The notes beneath the pieces were generated by a model that was not told where the DNA came from, ran no database searches, and was given only the letters and a program-made list of their open reading frames with translations. Below, piece by piece: positions 1-12,790 of a DNA stretch of 64,000 nt (its first letter is position 1; every line of letters starts with the position of its first letter). Position numbers and translations under genes: made by a program. Source of the stretch: Hetaerina americana (taxonomy: Eukaryota > Arthropoda > Insecta > Odonata > Calopterygidae); the NCBI GenBank assembly GCA_022747635.1, contig JAKTNV010000005.1, positions 34,878,792 to 34,942,791 on the forward strand, given 5' to 3'.

Positions 1-1637
1 TGAAGCAGGCACCTTATAGCGGTTTACATATTCGATGGTTTCTGGCTCAACTTTGTGGAAGTTCATGCACTGTGTTCTACGTGGCATGGTTTACGTATAC
101 CACCTTGGCATAACGCATGGCATAGAGAAATAAAAGAAAACACGATATATTGCATAAACAATGAATTTCGTTGCGTAAAAACAATAGAGAAAGAAGCAAA
201 AGAACATTTATGAATGAAATGTAATGAAATGGTCTAATCGAATATAAAATGTGAGAAATATTAAAAAATCGAAATGTTCCAGCTTTCTACAAATTGAATA
301 GTATAAAAGTTAGCCGAGATAATTTTTTCAAAAATGTAATTTCCATAATTTACATCGTGAGTTTTAAGGGCATAACAATTTTAAAGGCAAGTAAACACAT
401 TTTCTCAATTAGCGCTTCCAAAAACTGCTCACTCGGTCACGTTCATGACAATAAGGAGTGACAGTAAAGCAACGCAATACATAATTTGACCTCCATAAAC
501 ACCAAGTGCATTATTCAACCAGTTTCGCAACGCTATAGCATCTTTAGGACAGATATACACAATATAAATACAGTATCCGTGGAACTAGTATTCACGAATA
601 GAAGCTGTGGCGCAAAATGTAGTTTCCCCGGGACGAAAATTCTACACTGTATTACTTTCGTATCACCGTAAAGGAATTCTACTAAGTCTCTGCTTCAACC
701 ATCTCTCAAATTACGACAGTATGGGGTTTTTAACCGCTTCCGACAAAAACGCATACATCAATTATAAATCTTATTCCGAATCACTGAGAGAATTGATGAC
801 GACAAAAGAAGATTCTTGGAATCGGGACTGAAACGTCCTAGAGAAAATACTTTCTCGGGAGAACCTCCTGAAGAGACGGCATGGACCGAACGCGGTCCCT
901 TTACTTTTTTCAAGGCACTCACACCAGGAAACTGGAATTCCCCAGACGAAGTAATATCCCGGAAGCATACTGGCGGCTTCCTTGATACGGACTGGGGAAT
1001 CCCCATGGACGGATAAAAAAGCAACCAAGACTCCGGAATGGAGAGAAGAATCTCTTCTCGCCTCGCTAATTGCACGAGGCGGCGATGGAGATAATGCGGA
1101 GGACTGAGATCATAACTCTTTGGGTGGAAGGATGAAGTAAAATGTCAATGGGATTATGGAGGAGAGGAGGTGAAGGGGAAATGTAATGAGCCACGGTTAC
1201 GGAAAAGAAAAGGGCAGACTGCGGAGAGGATTCTAGGAGTCTTAGAAATTAAAGAAAGGGATACTAAACGAAACTTTGGAAAAAATAATTGGCACAATGC
1301 AGACCGGGGAATGGGAGAAGTACAAAAAATACATGGCAAATTCACAGTGCTGTAATAAAATGTTAACGAAAGAACATATTTTGCACATGCTGTTATTACT
1401 TGTCACGCAATCAGTACGCTAAAATATTTTAATCGTACACTCTAAGACATTACCCTAAGTTTCATTAATTTCAAAATTCGATCACAGCAGGACGGAAATA
1501 CAGAGCAGATGCACGTCAACGTCAATTTCAATGATTAAAATATTATTACATATCAATAAATTATTAGTCAACAACGATCCCATTTCGTGAAGACACACAG
1601 CAATACTTTTCAAAGCACTTAAAACATATTTGTTCGC
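1..1637. other. Unassigned AT-rich DNA with a GC-richer patch
   Basis: I recognise no gene, RNA or mobile element here. Reading frames are short and none shows a familiar domain. A moderately GC-richer, CpG-containing patch lies at about 830-1090. It could be decayed repeat or part of an untranslated exon, but nothing in the sequence decides this. Confidence 0.5.
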
Positions 1638-1652
1638 CCATTATCACCTATA

Positions 1653-1932
1653 AAAAAAACACAGTAATCAACCCGAGGGTCGGTTTAGTAGGTGATGGTA
1701 GAGATCACCCAGTACTAAGCCCTATACGGCGTGTGAAAATTCACACATCAGGGTAGGGGGGCCAGTTCCTTTCCCTAAGCCGGTTATGGTTTCCCAGGAA
1801 GACCTGGTACCCGAAAAATCACTTTAGCTTGGGTAGAGCTGCAGTTGCAGCTAGAGTGCCTTGCCCGGGAATCGAACCCGAGACCCTCCGGTCAGTAGTC
1901 CAACGCTCTACCCACTGGACTACCGCGACCCA
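1653..1932 (-). mobile_element. tRNA-derived SINE (family A) with target-site duplication
   Basis: On the minus strand the element starts with a tRNA-like head near 1932. It contains an A-box-like TAGTCCAGTGG and a perfect B box GGTTCGATTCC, the internal RNA polymerase III promoter. The acceptor arms do not pair, so this is a SINE head and not a functional tRNA gene. A roughly 200-bp tRNA-unrelated body runs down to about 1665. The element is flanked by near-identical 15-bp direct repeats at 1638-1652 and 1933-1947 (one mismatch), which look like a target-site duplication. Related, more decayed copies lie at about 16588-16795 and 24240-24470, also on the minus strand. Confidence 0.8.
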
Positions 1933-1947
1933 CCATTATCTCCTATA

Positions 1948-2480
1948 GGTCATCTTTTTTCAAGTTTGATTTCATAATAATTACATAAACGTGGTTACTA
2001 ATACAAAAAACTTACTTGGTGGGTGATTTTAATTTCAATGATGCCACAATGTTACCAACAGGAAAACAAATTATAAAAAATTGCTGAGTGCACCATTCAA
2101 TGAAAGTGTGCTGAGTGAGCTCGTTTCCTACAGCTCAGTTACATTCGTGCTGCTACGATTGGGCACTGCAGAATATTTAAATATGAATTGCACAGATGAA
2201 GTAGAAGAATTCTCGAGGGAAATTCGTAAAGCAGTCTACGTAATGGGTTAAATTCGCAATCTAGAAATGCTGAGTTTTCGCGCCCCACTCCAGTCAGGAA
2301 ATAATCGGTGAAATGAAATCTTTACATGCGCAAGGGACTTGCGTCATTCACCGGATGCTGCAAGGCGGAACTTCCGGGACGTGCTTCAATACTTTTCACT
2401 AGAATTTCCTAGTTCAAATCCTAACTCAACAGAGCTAAGGAAAACTTCCGAACACATATGGACGAGTTTCATCAGCTATT
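1948..2480. other. Unassigned intergenic DNA
   Basis: I see no coding potential or recognised repeat between the SINE and the (TA)n/palindrome block. Confidence 0.4.
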
Positions 2481-2496
2481 TTATATAAATATATAA

Positions 2497-2580
<84 letters not shown>
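2481..2580. repeat. (TA)n / (AAATAT)n microsatellite, left of palindrome
   Basis: A TAAATA-type repeat passes into a pure TA array. It abuts the palindromic hammerhead-bearing element and, read on the minus strand, forms the outer tail of its left unit. Confidence 0.95.
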
Positions 2581-2583
<3 letters not shown>

Positions 2584-2689
2584 CTTCGAAATGGACCGCT
2601 CTTCGGCGACACACAAATATATAAAAAACACAGATGTAGATTTTTAGAATATAGAGACACAAAGAAAGGACACTCACAATTTGTTATTT

Positions 2690-2720
2690 TACGTTTCGAC
2701 AGCACGGCTGTCGTCTTCAG
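2690..2720 (-). ncRNA. Hammerhead-like ribozyme motif, left unit
   Basis: This is the mirror image of the plus-strand motif at 2730-2760. It has CUGAAGA (CUGANGA consensus), one unpaired base, stem II GACAGC/GCUGUC with loop CGU, GAAA, then CGUA. Stem III would be the self-complementary ACGU. A monomer could not form that stem, but a dimer could. Activity is untested. Confidence 0.55.
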
Positions 2721-2729
2721 AATGCCATT

Positions 2730-2760
2730 CTGAAGACGACAGCCGTGCTGTCGAAACGTA
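2730..2760 (+). ncRNA. Hammerhead-like ribozyme motif, right unit
   Basis: CUGAAGA is at 2730-2736, an extra C at 2737, stem II strands at 2738-2743 and 2747-2752, GAAA at 2753-2756 and CGUA at 2757-2760, with the predicted cleavage site after 2760. The extra base between the core and stem II is not in the textbook hammerhead, but it is shared by all five loci in this window. Confidence 0.55.
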
Positions 2761-2819
2761 AAATAACAAATTGTGAGTGTCCTTTCTTTGTGTCTCTATA
2801 TTCTAAAAATCTACATCTG

Positions 2820-2825
<6 letters not shown>

Positions 2826-2860
<35 letters not shown>

Positions 2861-2932
2861 ATATATATATTAATATATATGTATATATCTGTATATATAT
2901 GTATATATTATATATATATATTTATTTATTAG
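2826..2932. repeat. (TA)n microsatellite, right of palindrome
   Basis: An impure TA/GTATAT array directly follows the right palindrome arm, mirroring the array on the left side. Confidence 0.95.
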
Positions 2933-5900
2933 CGGAGAACACGATGCTCTCTTCAGGCCCCAATCCCTCCGCTTTTAAAATACAATCAGAGGGGAAGAGA
3001 AATTTAAGAAAGTGCCTTTCTGTGAATGAATATGTGAACTCGTATGGTGGAAAATTACAATTTTACCATCATCCCAGGACCAAGGACTTGAGCGGATCCA
3101 ATGTGAAGTGAAATAATACATTTTAATGATGCATAAACAAGAACCCACTCCTGTTACAACTTGATAAGGAGTGCGTCATTAAAACAAAAAAACTTAACTG
3201 CCAATACAATCCAGTTCGGAGATGGTTCAGGGAAGTAAGGTGTTCTTCGGCAATAGAGATCCAACGAAGAGTCAGTTCACCCAACAGTGATGACGACCTT
3301 AGAATCCCCAAATAGTACGCATGGTAATCAAGTCGCCTTCTTCAGGGGGGATTTCTGTGGCTGCTGGGCAATTTAAGGCGCGACATGCCTTAACTCTAGG
3401 GAGTCTTAAAGGCACATTTTTAGGACGTGTATCCGCTGGGATTGAGTAACCTATGTTACGAAGACTACACCAAAACCATAGATTTTCATTAGTTTACGTA
3501 TGTTACGTCCCTACCGCATACGGCGATTTTTGACGTAAGCGAGACTAATAAGAACTGTGAGACGATTCCTAACATGAGGGTAACTCTGAGCTCGGAACTC
3601 TGGCAAATAGCTCCTCTTCACTTCCCATTGAACGTCACAACAGACCTTCCCAATAACCCGTCAATGCATGGATAGCTGAGCATCTTTATTCTGTGAAGGT
3701 GACCTTGATATTTTAGTCTCTTGCCCTACCGCTTCAGTTCAACCCAAAAGGCATGCGTGACAAAATATTTTAAAAGGTCAAAACAATCAAATACTGCCTA
3801 CTAACTTATATTTAAAGGAAAAAAGTGAGGCGTAATGATTTAGCATTCATCAAAAATGTTATCTCAGCTGTGCTACAAAAAAAAATAGAAAACTGCCTTC
3901 CATTGCACTCACCTCAAGTTATGCATGCTTTTTATAGAAAGTATCGGAAAAAGTTTCCAAAATATATAGATTTATTTTAGATATTACTTGCCTATATATT
4001 CTTCAAAGGACATTCCTTGAGCGTCGACACACTTTTGCCAGGGGATTTTCCACGAAGATGACTGACTCAAGCATCTTGGGTGTGTAGCAGAGGGTGCCGC
4101 AATGACACTAAGTCGCAGTGTATGTGAGGGACGGAATATACCCGATGGTAAGACGGAGGGGGGAGAAATTTGAGAGCGCATAAATGCAGAGAAACGTTAT
4201 GTGAGGGGTGATGTTTCACTGAAATAGCAATTTGAAAAATCCAGAAAAATAATTACTCAAAACTCCCAAAGAAACATTGGTTGAAAATTTTATCTAGTTA
4301 AAATAAAGTCATAGAAAGACAAAAATATACCTCCGACTAACATATCTGTAACCATTACGTATTGATTTTACTTCACTCCACTTGCTACTGCAATCAACAT
4401 AAATAAACACTGAAATTTGCATTAATAGTTTTTTGTGTGGAATCCTACTAAATATAGAGGGCAGACATCAGATAGAGTTGGGCGACGGTGCTAGTACATC
4501 TAAGATAAATAAATACATATTTATTAGGCACTTTGGTTGGGCATAATAGAAAAGATAGAACTTCTTTTGAATGCATTTCTTTTTTTCCCTAGGCCTGTTA
4601 AACACTCTATTGGGTGATTCCCACAGTTATGCCAATCACAGTTAAGTTTCAGCTCTGCTTTTATCATGAAGCCAACAGCTCTAAGGAACAACGGGGACCG
4701 ACTACCGTGAAGGAATTATTGGCGGCAGGTTATCGGATTTTCAACGATCTCTAAACAGCATCCTGAGAGGTTTTCAAAGGTGCGATGACGAAATAAGAAT
4801 TAACACGAGAGAAACGTAGGGCATAATCAAGCACCTGCAACTCACCTAAATTATAAATGAAGGTAATTACCGGAAAAAATAGCCAAAACGGGACAAGATC
4901 ATCAGGATTAGATTAACATTCTTCAATAAGCGGAAGCACTAAGAACATACACGATCACCAACAAGGCTTATCTTTTCATATGCTAACTTTTGAGGCTAAT
5001 TTTTTAAGGGCTACGATTCATTCCGAAGTCATCTGGTATATACACAGAATATTTTTCACTTTATAGATCCAATAAACTTTCAAGATCGTCGCTACTTTCG
5101 TAATTGTGAAAAACAAGATATTCATTGGAAATAACCATGGGTAATCGTCCCAAAACAGCTTGTTGCCTCTGCATTCAGATGAGGTTGACTACTATCGTTT
5201 TGATAGAGACTTGAGCACATGTTTCCTCTAGCAGCAGCCTCTACTATGCCTGACACAAAGGTCATTGTTCTTTAGCACTAACCATATGACCATGATGTGG
5301 GAGGGGAGTAGAGAAGTGCTCTTTTTTAACACAAAAGAAGACTCAAATGGATGGCAGTGGTGAAGTGAAGCCACTCATAGACCAACAGCCCCCAACACTC
5401 CTAACAATATGCAGCTGCAGCACCTGCACGAGTGATGATGCATTATGGAAGCGCTAGAAAGAAGGGGCTGACGGCCTTAATGAGCGACAAGGCCTTCATT
5501 CTGAAGCCAATGGCTCACTGCTCCAACCCTATCCAAATATAGGAAAGTACGAATATAAACATGGGAATGGATGGGAATAGGTACATAGTTACCTTTGCTA
5601 AGAATAAGTAAAAATATCGGCATTTTGGGAGCAGACGGAAAAATAATAAAACAAGTGGATGATTCTGCTTATCTAGACAGAAAGGTTTTCCGCAGTTTGT
5701 GGATTACATAGCTAATGAATAACTATATTAGGTATAAAAATGGCAGTATAATATGTGTACATACACTCCACCTAGGTTAGAGTATGGAAGTGAAACTTAG
5801 GCAGGCCAGGATAAGTAAATGTCGAAAAATGCGTAAAGTATGGAGTTCTTTAGGATATAGCGTGAGGCGAAATGCAATTGTGAAATTGCAAAATGTCGAC

Positions 5901-7640
5901 TGGATATACTGGTAATACACAAGTGTTGAAGCAATTCGCGTCGCTGGTTAGGTTATGTTGAGAGACTCGACGACAATTAAATTACAAAAGAGATACACGA
6001 GAGGCATTTAGCAAAACACTTTTGAATATGCAAATTTCACTACCCTAGTAAAATCTATTTCTTGAGTAACATTACACGAAGTAACAGTACAAGGCGAACG
6101 CAGATGAGAATTTATGTTTTCCCATGGTAGCTAAACTTGGGCATCAATAGCTTTCAGCCTCGATTATTCAGTATACCTTGCTGGAATCTTGCTTGAGCGA
6201 AATTAGTTTCTAAGATCATTAGCTTAAAAACAATGTTCGAAAAATGGAATATTTTCCATGATTGCCCACGAGAATAATTCTGAAAACATCATTTTCCAAG
6301 AGGGGTTCGCAAGAGTGAGCTTTCAGCCAGTTATTGAAGGAAAACAAAGGTAAAAGTGAGAGCGAAGGATACAGATGAAGATACGAAGGACTGCAAATGG
6401 TGAGGGATTACTTCATGACCTGACGTGAGACATGGTTTGATTGAACGTTCTCTGATTCAAAGGTCAACGAACAGAGCTCTCCGGGAGCACAAGCAGCCAA
6501 TTAACCACCGCCGATAGAACCTGCCTTTAGTCGTGCGTTTCATGGTATTTACTCGAGAAAATTCACCTTCAGAATCACTTCGTCTGAAGCTTAGAAAATG
6601 TCATTTTTTTGCAGAAACGACAATTTTAAATACATTTCATCACTAAAGGTTGTTCGACCCAATTAATAATAGGAATAAAAAGTGAGGTTTCATATCTGTA
6701 GAAAGGCGAAGAGGTGGATTTGATAAGGCAGCTCAAAAGAAAACATTTTCCTATGCGTTAACCCATTAATTACATTTACCACTACATCATTAACTACAAC
6801 ACGTACTCTTCACTGATCTCCAGGCCAACACTCTTTTGAGTGCTAATCAGATAGAATTATAGAAGAGAAAGAAGATATGACAATTTTTAAATCAATTGTT
6901 ATTATTAACGAAAATATTATTTTGTTTGGATTATTTTTAAATTAAAAGTAATGTTAAAATGGGGACACAAATGTTTAATTAGTTCATACAAATTATAAAG
7001 AATTTCCTTCAACAAATCGAAGAGGTTTTTGTCCATTATTTTGTTGCACACGTTACCAATTCTGTTCGTAGCAATGTCAGGTTTTAGGACATCATCCATG
7101 GTTAAGGTCAATGTGGTCGGCCTTATCGTGTTCGAACGCTAAACTACTCAGCACGTATAAAGCACGGCAGTATAGTGGGGAGAGTCGTTAGGCTACTGAA
7201 AGTGGGTTTTAAGGGCTCACATCCAGATGATGCCAAGCTCGACCCAAAAGGAGCTGCTCCCTCTAGCTCGATGCAAGAACTCCAGATGCCTATAGGCTTC
7301 ATATCGTAGTAGTAGTTGTGTGGCGTAGGAGCAGGCGACCGAAAAACTGAGATCGAATGCATTAGTAGGAATAGGTGGGTAATATGTTTGAGAAGACGAG
7401 AATTTCAGGGAATGAGAGAATGGTGGGGACAAAGCTGATTTCGGCATTAGTTTACCCTGAACGGCCATAGGGTCAAAGGGATCCAAAAAGTAACCATAAA
7501 AACAAAATTAACGAATTCAAACATTTTGTTAGTTCAACGTAGTTATGATTAGTGCGACTAACTCCGGGAACGAAGTTTTTACGTTATCCAAGGTATTGTT
7601 GCATTCGCAAGGAACACATTACACCCCGTGACTCGAGAAG
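2933..7640. other. Unassigned intergenic DNA
   Basis: I find no recognisable gene or repeat family. A minus-strand frame at 3984-4181 reaches a possible GC-type splice donor (AG followed by GCAAGT) near 3990, but the encoded peptide resembles nothing I know. Most other frames are under 90 codons and featureless. Confidence 0.4.
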
Positions 7641-8560
7641 GAACAATCGTACAATAATACTCATGTTCAGTGCGGCGGTGGGTTTCACTCACTTCGTCAT
7701 TAGCCCATGTTCGCAGAGGCATTTCGAAAGCCGGGACTTAATTTACAAACGGCGATTTCCATACGCGTGGGCCTGGGCACCTGACGGAGAGGTACAGGAC
7801 AAATTTATTCCCGAACAATAAAATAAATTTCACTCGCCAAAGTCGGGTGGGAGCCAACGCCATGGCTCCCTGCTCTCCTCGGTCGAAATGAGCGCTATTA
7901 TAAGACGGCAGGAAGTGCATTCAGCGCAAACAACAAAACAACATACGCATATTTCTTTCCGCGGTTGACACTTTCCGAAGGGGGGGAGAAAGAGACCCCT
8001 TGGAGCACCGGCGGACCCGGATGTCCTTCTCACAGAAGCCGTCCGATGCTTACCACCGGGGGGCCCCAAAAAAAACAGCTCAGGTAATCGGGCGCTCGGG
8101 AGCGAGACTTCCCCGCGTACGAAAGCTAAGGCCAACCGAGAGCCATTGGGCGTTGCCAAGGCGGCAGCGGAGGCGGTGTTACCATGGCAGCCATATGGAA
8201 CGCGATTCCGGACAGAAGACAAACGCCATCCGCTCCTCGTGAACTTAATGTACTCGACGATTTCGTTTCTTTCAATGCCGCGAGTCGATGAAAGCCAGAA
8301 CGGCGTAAAAATTCTCCGGGAAACGCCACGCCAAATGGTCGGCGGAGCGAGACAACGCAGAAACTAAACGTTTTCACTGTACGATGCTAAAATAAAATTC
8401 CACGCCCTCTACCCGAAATGATTGTGACATTTAACCCTTGAGGTGACCACATATTATCCACCCAAACTACTCGACCTCGCTCCCCTTTGTCTTTCGGGAT
8501 TCCGACTCTGAACTGAGGTGAACAAAGCTCTTGTCAACCGTCGGTGGAATAGGGCGTATG
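7641..8560. other. CpG-rich block
   Basis: GC and CpG content rise sharply compared with the AT-rich flanks, and short overlapping frames occur on both strands, as expected of GC-rich non-coding DNA. It could be a promoter or 5' exon region. I see no clear exon. Confidence 0.5.
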
Positions 8561-11500
8561 TTCCATTGCATTTCCTTCCTAAACGAATAAATAACCACAC
8601 CATTCCGAACGGAAATATAAAAATACCTTTGGATGAAGCGGAGCAAGGAACCTCGAGGGGAGAAAAACGATAAATGAGTTTGAGATTCACAAATATAATT
8701 CGTAATCATGCGCAAGCATATTTTGGTCACAAAGCATACCCATATAGCTCCTATAATGACTAAGTCTCAAGGAAGAAGTCAGTTAAAATACTTTTCCACC
8801 CATTATTATGAATTAATTTGAATATGAGAACTTATCTAGGCTGAGAAGCGTGAGTCAGTAGTAGCAAATAATCTTAAACAATTTTGATACATTATAGGTA
8901 GGCTATTGTTATCACTAGATTTGATTATTTCAACTACGTAGTATTATAAAAATGGGGCATATTTGACGAATAGGGAGTAAGAAATGGTTACAATAGTCGC
9001 AAAATAAACTAATATTAACTATGACATTTTATCTGAACGATATTATTAAAGGAATACTCGCCTACAGAAAAAAAGCTGAATTTATTCACATCACACAGAA
9101 AAAAGCGTCATTGAACAAAAAAAAATTAGGAGAAAATGTGAAAGTTTCCTTACAATTCGTCTTGCCTATACGTTTACCACAAAGAAGATTTCATTTATAT
9201 TTTGTCTGAATCTTAAAAAAGTCTTTTAAGGATGTGAACATTTTATCTTAACAACATATCAGCTATACCCAACTCTTAAGATATGCAGTTACAGTAAAAA
9301 TAAGGATGCAATGCATGAATGTACATCCTTATACTTATTCCATTGAAATAAAATATCTACGTTTGCGAGTAAAGGACACTACGTTGGATTTAGCACACAA
9401 AATTAATGCCTTGGACTACTTGACAAATAAAGTATTTCACTCGTGTAATACTTAGAGCCTCAATGACTCTTTTGGACTTACAAAGAGCATCAAATGAGAT
9501 GGCTAAATTATAGACAGTTCAAAAATCATCATTTATAACAGCTATAATGTTTTTTTCTTCGATGCATACATGTTTACGATTTGTCTTGAGTTGCGGTACG
9601 ATAAAATTCACGGAGGAAAACATTTTAAAACATGGAACAAATGTAGCCATACAGTAAAAACCAAAGTCTACAGACATTCAAAATATCTCGCCGTGATTTA
9701 TAAAGTCATTTCTACAAGTCTTTGCTCTTGTGAAGCATATGAAACGATACAATCGGCCATTCATTCAATAACCGAAAACAACCATGTGGAGAGAAAATCA
9801 TACGGAGTAACTATGACCGGGTGGGTACTTCCAATCTGTCTCACGACGCTGGCAATAGAGACCAAAAATAAAGTCAAGAGGTTGCACGACTGGCGGACGA
9901 GATGGTTACGAAGACGATAAACAAATAATTTGGAGTTGGAAGAAATGACGGGATGCGTGAGTAGGGACTATCGCAAATAAGAAATATTTCTCGGGGAAGG
10001 AGTGGGAAAAATAAGAGACAATGGAGGAAGATGGAGAACTCGAATGAAAACTCTGAAGGAAAAGAGTTACACACGAACACACAACATTCGCCCGCGTTTT
10101 TCAATAATGGGTCTCGCGGCGAAGGAGCGCGCCATGGAGAGCTCGGATGACGAATGGCGGAAGTTAATTGGCCGACATTACGACTTCCCCATGGCATGAC
10201 GGCAGGTTTTTGAACTCATCCGGCATTACTAAAAGTCAAAGTTTCGGGCCACGAAAAAAAAATACCGAAGTCCGTAGAAACCGAAATATCAAACGTTCCA
10301 TGCGCTTCACGAGATATTTTCTTTCGCGCGCTAAAACGCGGCTAATTCCTCATTAAAGTTGCAAAATGCTAATCTGCACGGCCAGAAGCAGTTATGACAG
10401 TATCAACCCTCGAAATCAACAGCGATTATAGTAAAAACAAAAATAATTATCATTTACTCAGGTCTTCGATTAATTTCTCGGAAGAGAATATTTACAATTG
10501 TGCATAGAGCCCCAAACAAAAAAAACACTCGTCACAGTAATAATACGTCTCTAGCCCCTCTCAATGTGTCTTCCGAAGTCAACACCTGCCCACCCAATGA
10601 GGGACTTGTGAGCAATGGCTAGAGAGCAAGAGGAAGGAGGAGAGGAAGAAAGAAGGAAGCCGGTGTTTCTTCTCCCAATTAATAAGTCCCCTGCTCCCCG
10701 CTGCCATCTTCCTAGGTCCCCTCGAGCCATTGTTCGACTTCATATAAGTTGTCTAAACCAAAAGGCACCCGAAACAAAAGCAACCAAAACTTGCAACCTC
10801 GGCATAAATGCAAAGATGATATTTTTTAAAATTATGGTTTTGATACCCCTCATCCTCAGACCGAATGATGACGTAAATATATCTAAACCAATATCGAAAC
10901 AAAAAACCCCGCGAGAAATCATATTTACTAATTATTCAATAGGTGCCACCATAACACGCTAGAATTTTCTCATATATATTTTTTTAAATGTCCCAACTCA
11001 TACTTATACTACTGCTAAGAAAGAATTTTTCTGACGGAATAACATGGGTGATTAATTTTATAACCAGAGTATCCCTCTCTACATATTTCTAGGATATACC
11101 AAGGGAATTACAATTATATAATTGCATTTATTTTCCACCCAACAATTAAAACAGCAAGATCTCTTAAAATATTTGTACCTCTAATATTCTATAAATGTCG
11201 CCATTGACAAAATTCTAGGAAGATACACAATCTCTAAAGACTAATTTTATTCCTGGAAAATAAGGCAAAACATTTATAACTAATGACAGCAATCTTAAAA
11301 CAATTTTTTTCGCTAAATAAACATTTGTAACGCACAAGGAAAACATGATGTGAGAGCAAAGGTACGATATACAAATAAGAAATGGTTTACGAGATGGTTT
11401 AGCTGAGCAGAGATCTGAACACTATATGCGACCTGAATACGAGTACTACTGTCCATACGTAGGTGTATATTTTTACCAAACGATGTCACCAATGCTTCTT

Positions 11501-11829
11501 TAGCTGGTAAACGCCATTGTTGAGGTTTTACGCCGTGTTGTGTGGCTATAGATATCAGCGACTAAAACCCAAAACATCTGCTTGGATCGACACAATAGTA
11601 ATTTTTCATTTAGGAAGTAATAACAACTATTCTCTCATTCAAGAGCGCCATTCCAAAACCGCCCGGAAAATTCCAAGGAGGAAAAAAAAACGCCCCCTCG
11701 ACTACCGAAACGATCCCGAACTGCGAATCACGGAATATGCCCATCTAAATTTTCTCATCCCGCCCACATTCACCCAGCCCGGGTCTTCACATAAATTTTT
11801 TTTTCAAAACCCTTAAAAGACCCTAAAAC
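8561..11829. other. Unassigned intergenic DNA
   Basis: Mostly AT-rich. A slightly CpG-richer patch lies at about 10080-10340. No exon, RNA gene or repeat family was recognised. Confidence 0.4.
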
Positions 11830-12790
11830 CGCTGCCCACTTCGCGACAAACACGCTAAACAGCAGCGGGATGAGAGATAGGGACGCAGGGTGGGATGGGG
11901 AATTGGGGAAGGGAGAATGAGGGGGGGAAGAGAGAGAGAGCGAGGGAGGGAAGGGTGAGGGGGATGACGGAAATTTTGGGCGGGAGAGGTTGAGGGAAGG
12001 AGGGGCGCGAGGAGGAGGGCGGGTGGTAAGTGGCTAGCACCACCAGGCACGACACGCCACACAACGCGGGCAAGGCACCGCCACCACCTCCTCCGCCACC
12101 CCACGCGGAACCCTTAAGGTTGGGGAAGGGGTTGGTGGGGTGTAAAGGGGGTGAGGATCACGACTCTTTGGTGATCATAATCCGCCCATCCACTCCCGGA
12201 TGATGATCGTCCTCCTTCCATGGCGCAGGCTTTAAAAAGTCCTATATGCTGGGCACACCATAAACACCTAGCGTCAGGAAGATAAATGCTTTAGGGGGAT
12301 GGTATATATCCTCCTCCCCGTCACGGGCACATTACCCACCCCCCGCCAACCCCAACCCTTTTCCGACCCCTTCCCCAGGTCCTCCTCTTCCGCCGGTCTC
12401 GGACGCCTCTTCTTCCAAAGGGGGCACCCATTTCCCCCCCCCCCACCTGTCGCCCAAATCCCCTCCCGCGGCAAGGCTCACGCAATCCGCGGCTCGCCCG
12501 TGCACTTTTTATCTCCTTGGGCGCGCGGATTCGGGAAGTGGGGTGACGAAGGCGAACGGGACTATGGGGGGGGGGCAGGGGAGCATCGGCGTAGGGGAGC
12601 AGGAGGGAACACGAAGGGCGGGGTCGCCGGGAATCACAATCACGACGGGGACGGGACGGCGGAAAGAGACGGGATGGCGCATCCGGAGACGTTGGATTGA
12701 AGCGACCCACCAATTGGGGAAAGGGGTAGAAAGTTGACGCTTTAGACACGGCCCGCGGGGACGCACAGCTTATCATTCAGAGGCTTTCTC
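11830..12790. other. CpG-rich block with strand-asymmetric purine and pyrimidine tracts
   Basis: Bases 11880-12020 are strongly purine-rich on the plus strand (GAGGG/GAGAGA tracts), 12310-12470 are pyrimidine-rich with a C run near 12436, and 12535-12620 are G-rich. The long frames on both strands are proline/arginine/glycine-rich, as GC-rich non-coding DNA gives. Such tracts can form triplex or G-quadruplex structures. A regulatory role is possible but not shown. Confidence 0.5.

Larger units (their letters stand above)
2581..2829. mobile_element. Palindromic hammerhead-bearing repeat (PLE-related, head-to-head units)
   Basis: Bases 2625-2724 and 2726-2825 form an inverted repeat with 100-bp arms that are effectively perfect around one central base at 2725. 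Each arm read outward from the centre contains CTGAAGA, one extra base, a six-bp stem (GACAGC/GCTGTC) closed by CGT, then GAAAC and GTA. This is a hammerhead-like core. Each arm continues with a GTGAGTGTCC...TTTGTGT tail and ends at a (TA)n array. The left arm carries a further segment (2581-2624) with CCGAAGAGCG on the minus strand, which recurs at about 57815. Relationship to Penelope-like elements is inferred from the hammerhead motif and the PLE remains elsewhere in the window. Confidence 0.75.

Noticed and set aside
1855..1932. Possible tRNA gene on the minus strand
   Set aside because: The A and B boxes are good, but the two acceptor-arm strands do not pair and the sequence continues into a repeated body flanked by a target-site duplication, so it is a SINE head.
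3984..4181. Possible host exon with GC-type splice donor
   Set aside because: Only one weak splice signal and no recognisable peptide; kept as a note in the intergenic entry.
12321..12776. 151-codon frame on the minus strand
   Set aside because: Low-complexity Arg/Pro/Ser composition in a GC-rich block with overlapping frames on both strands; no domain.
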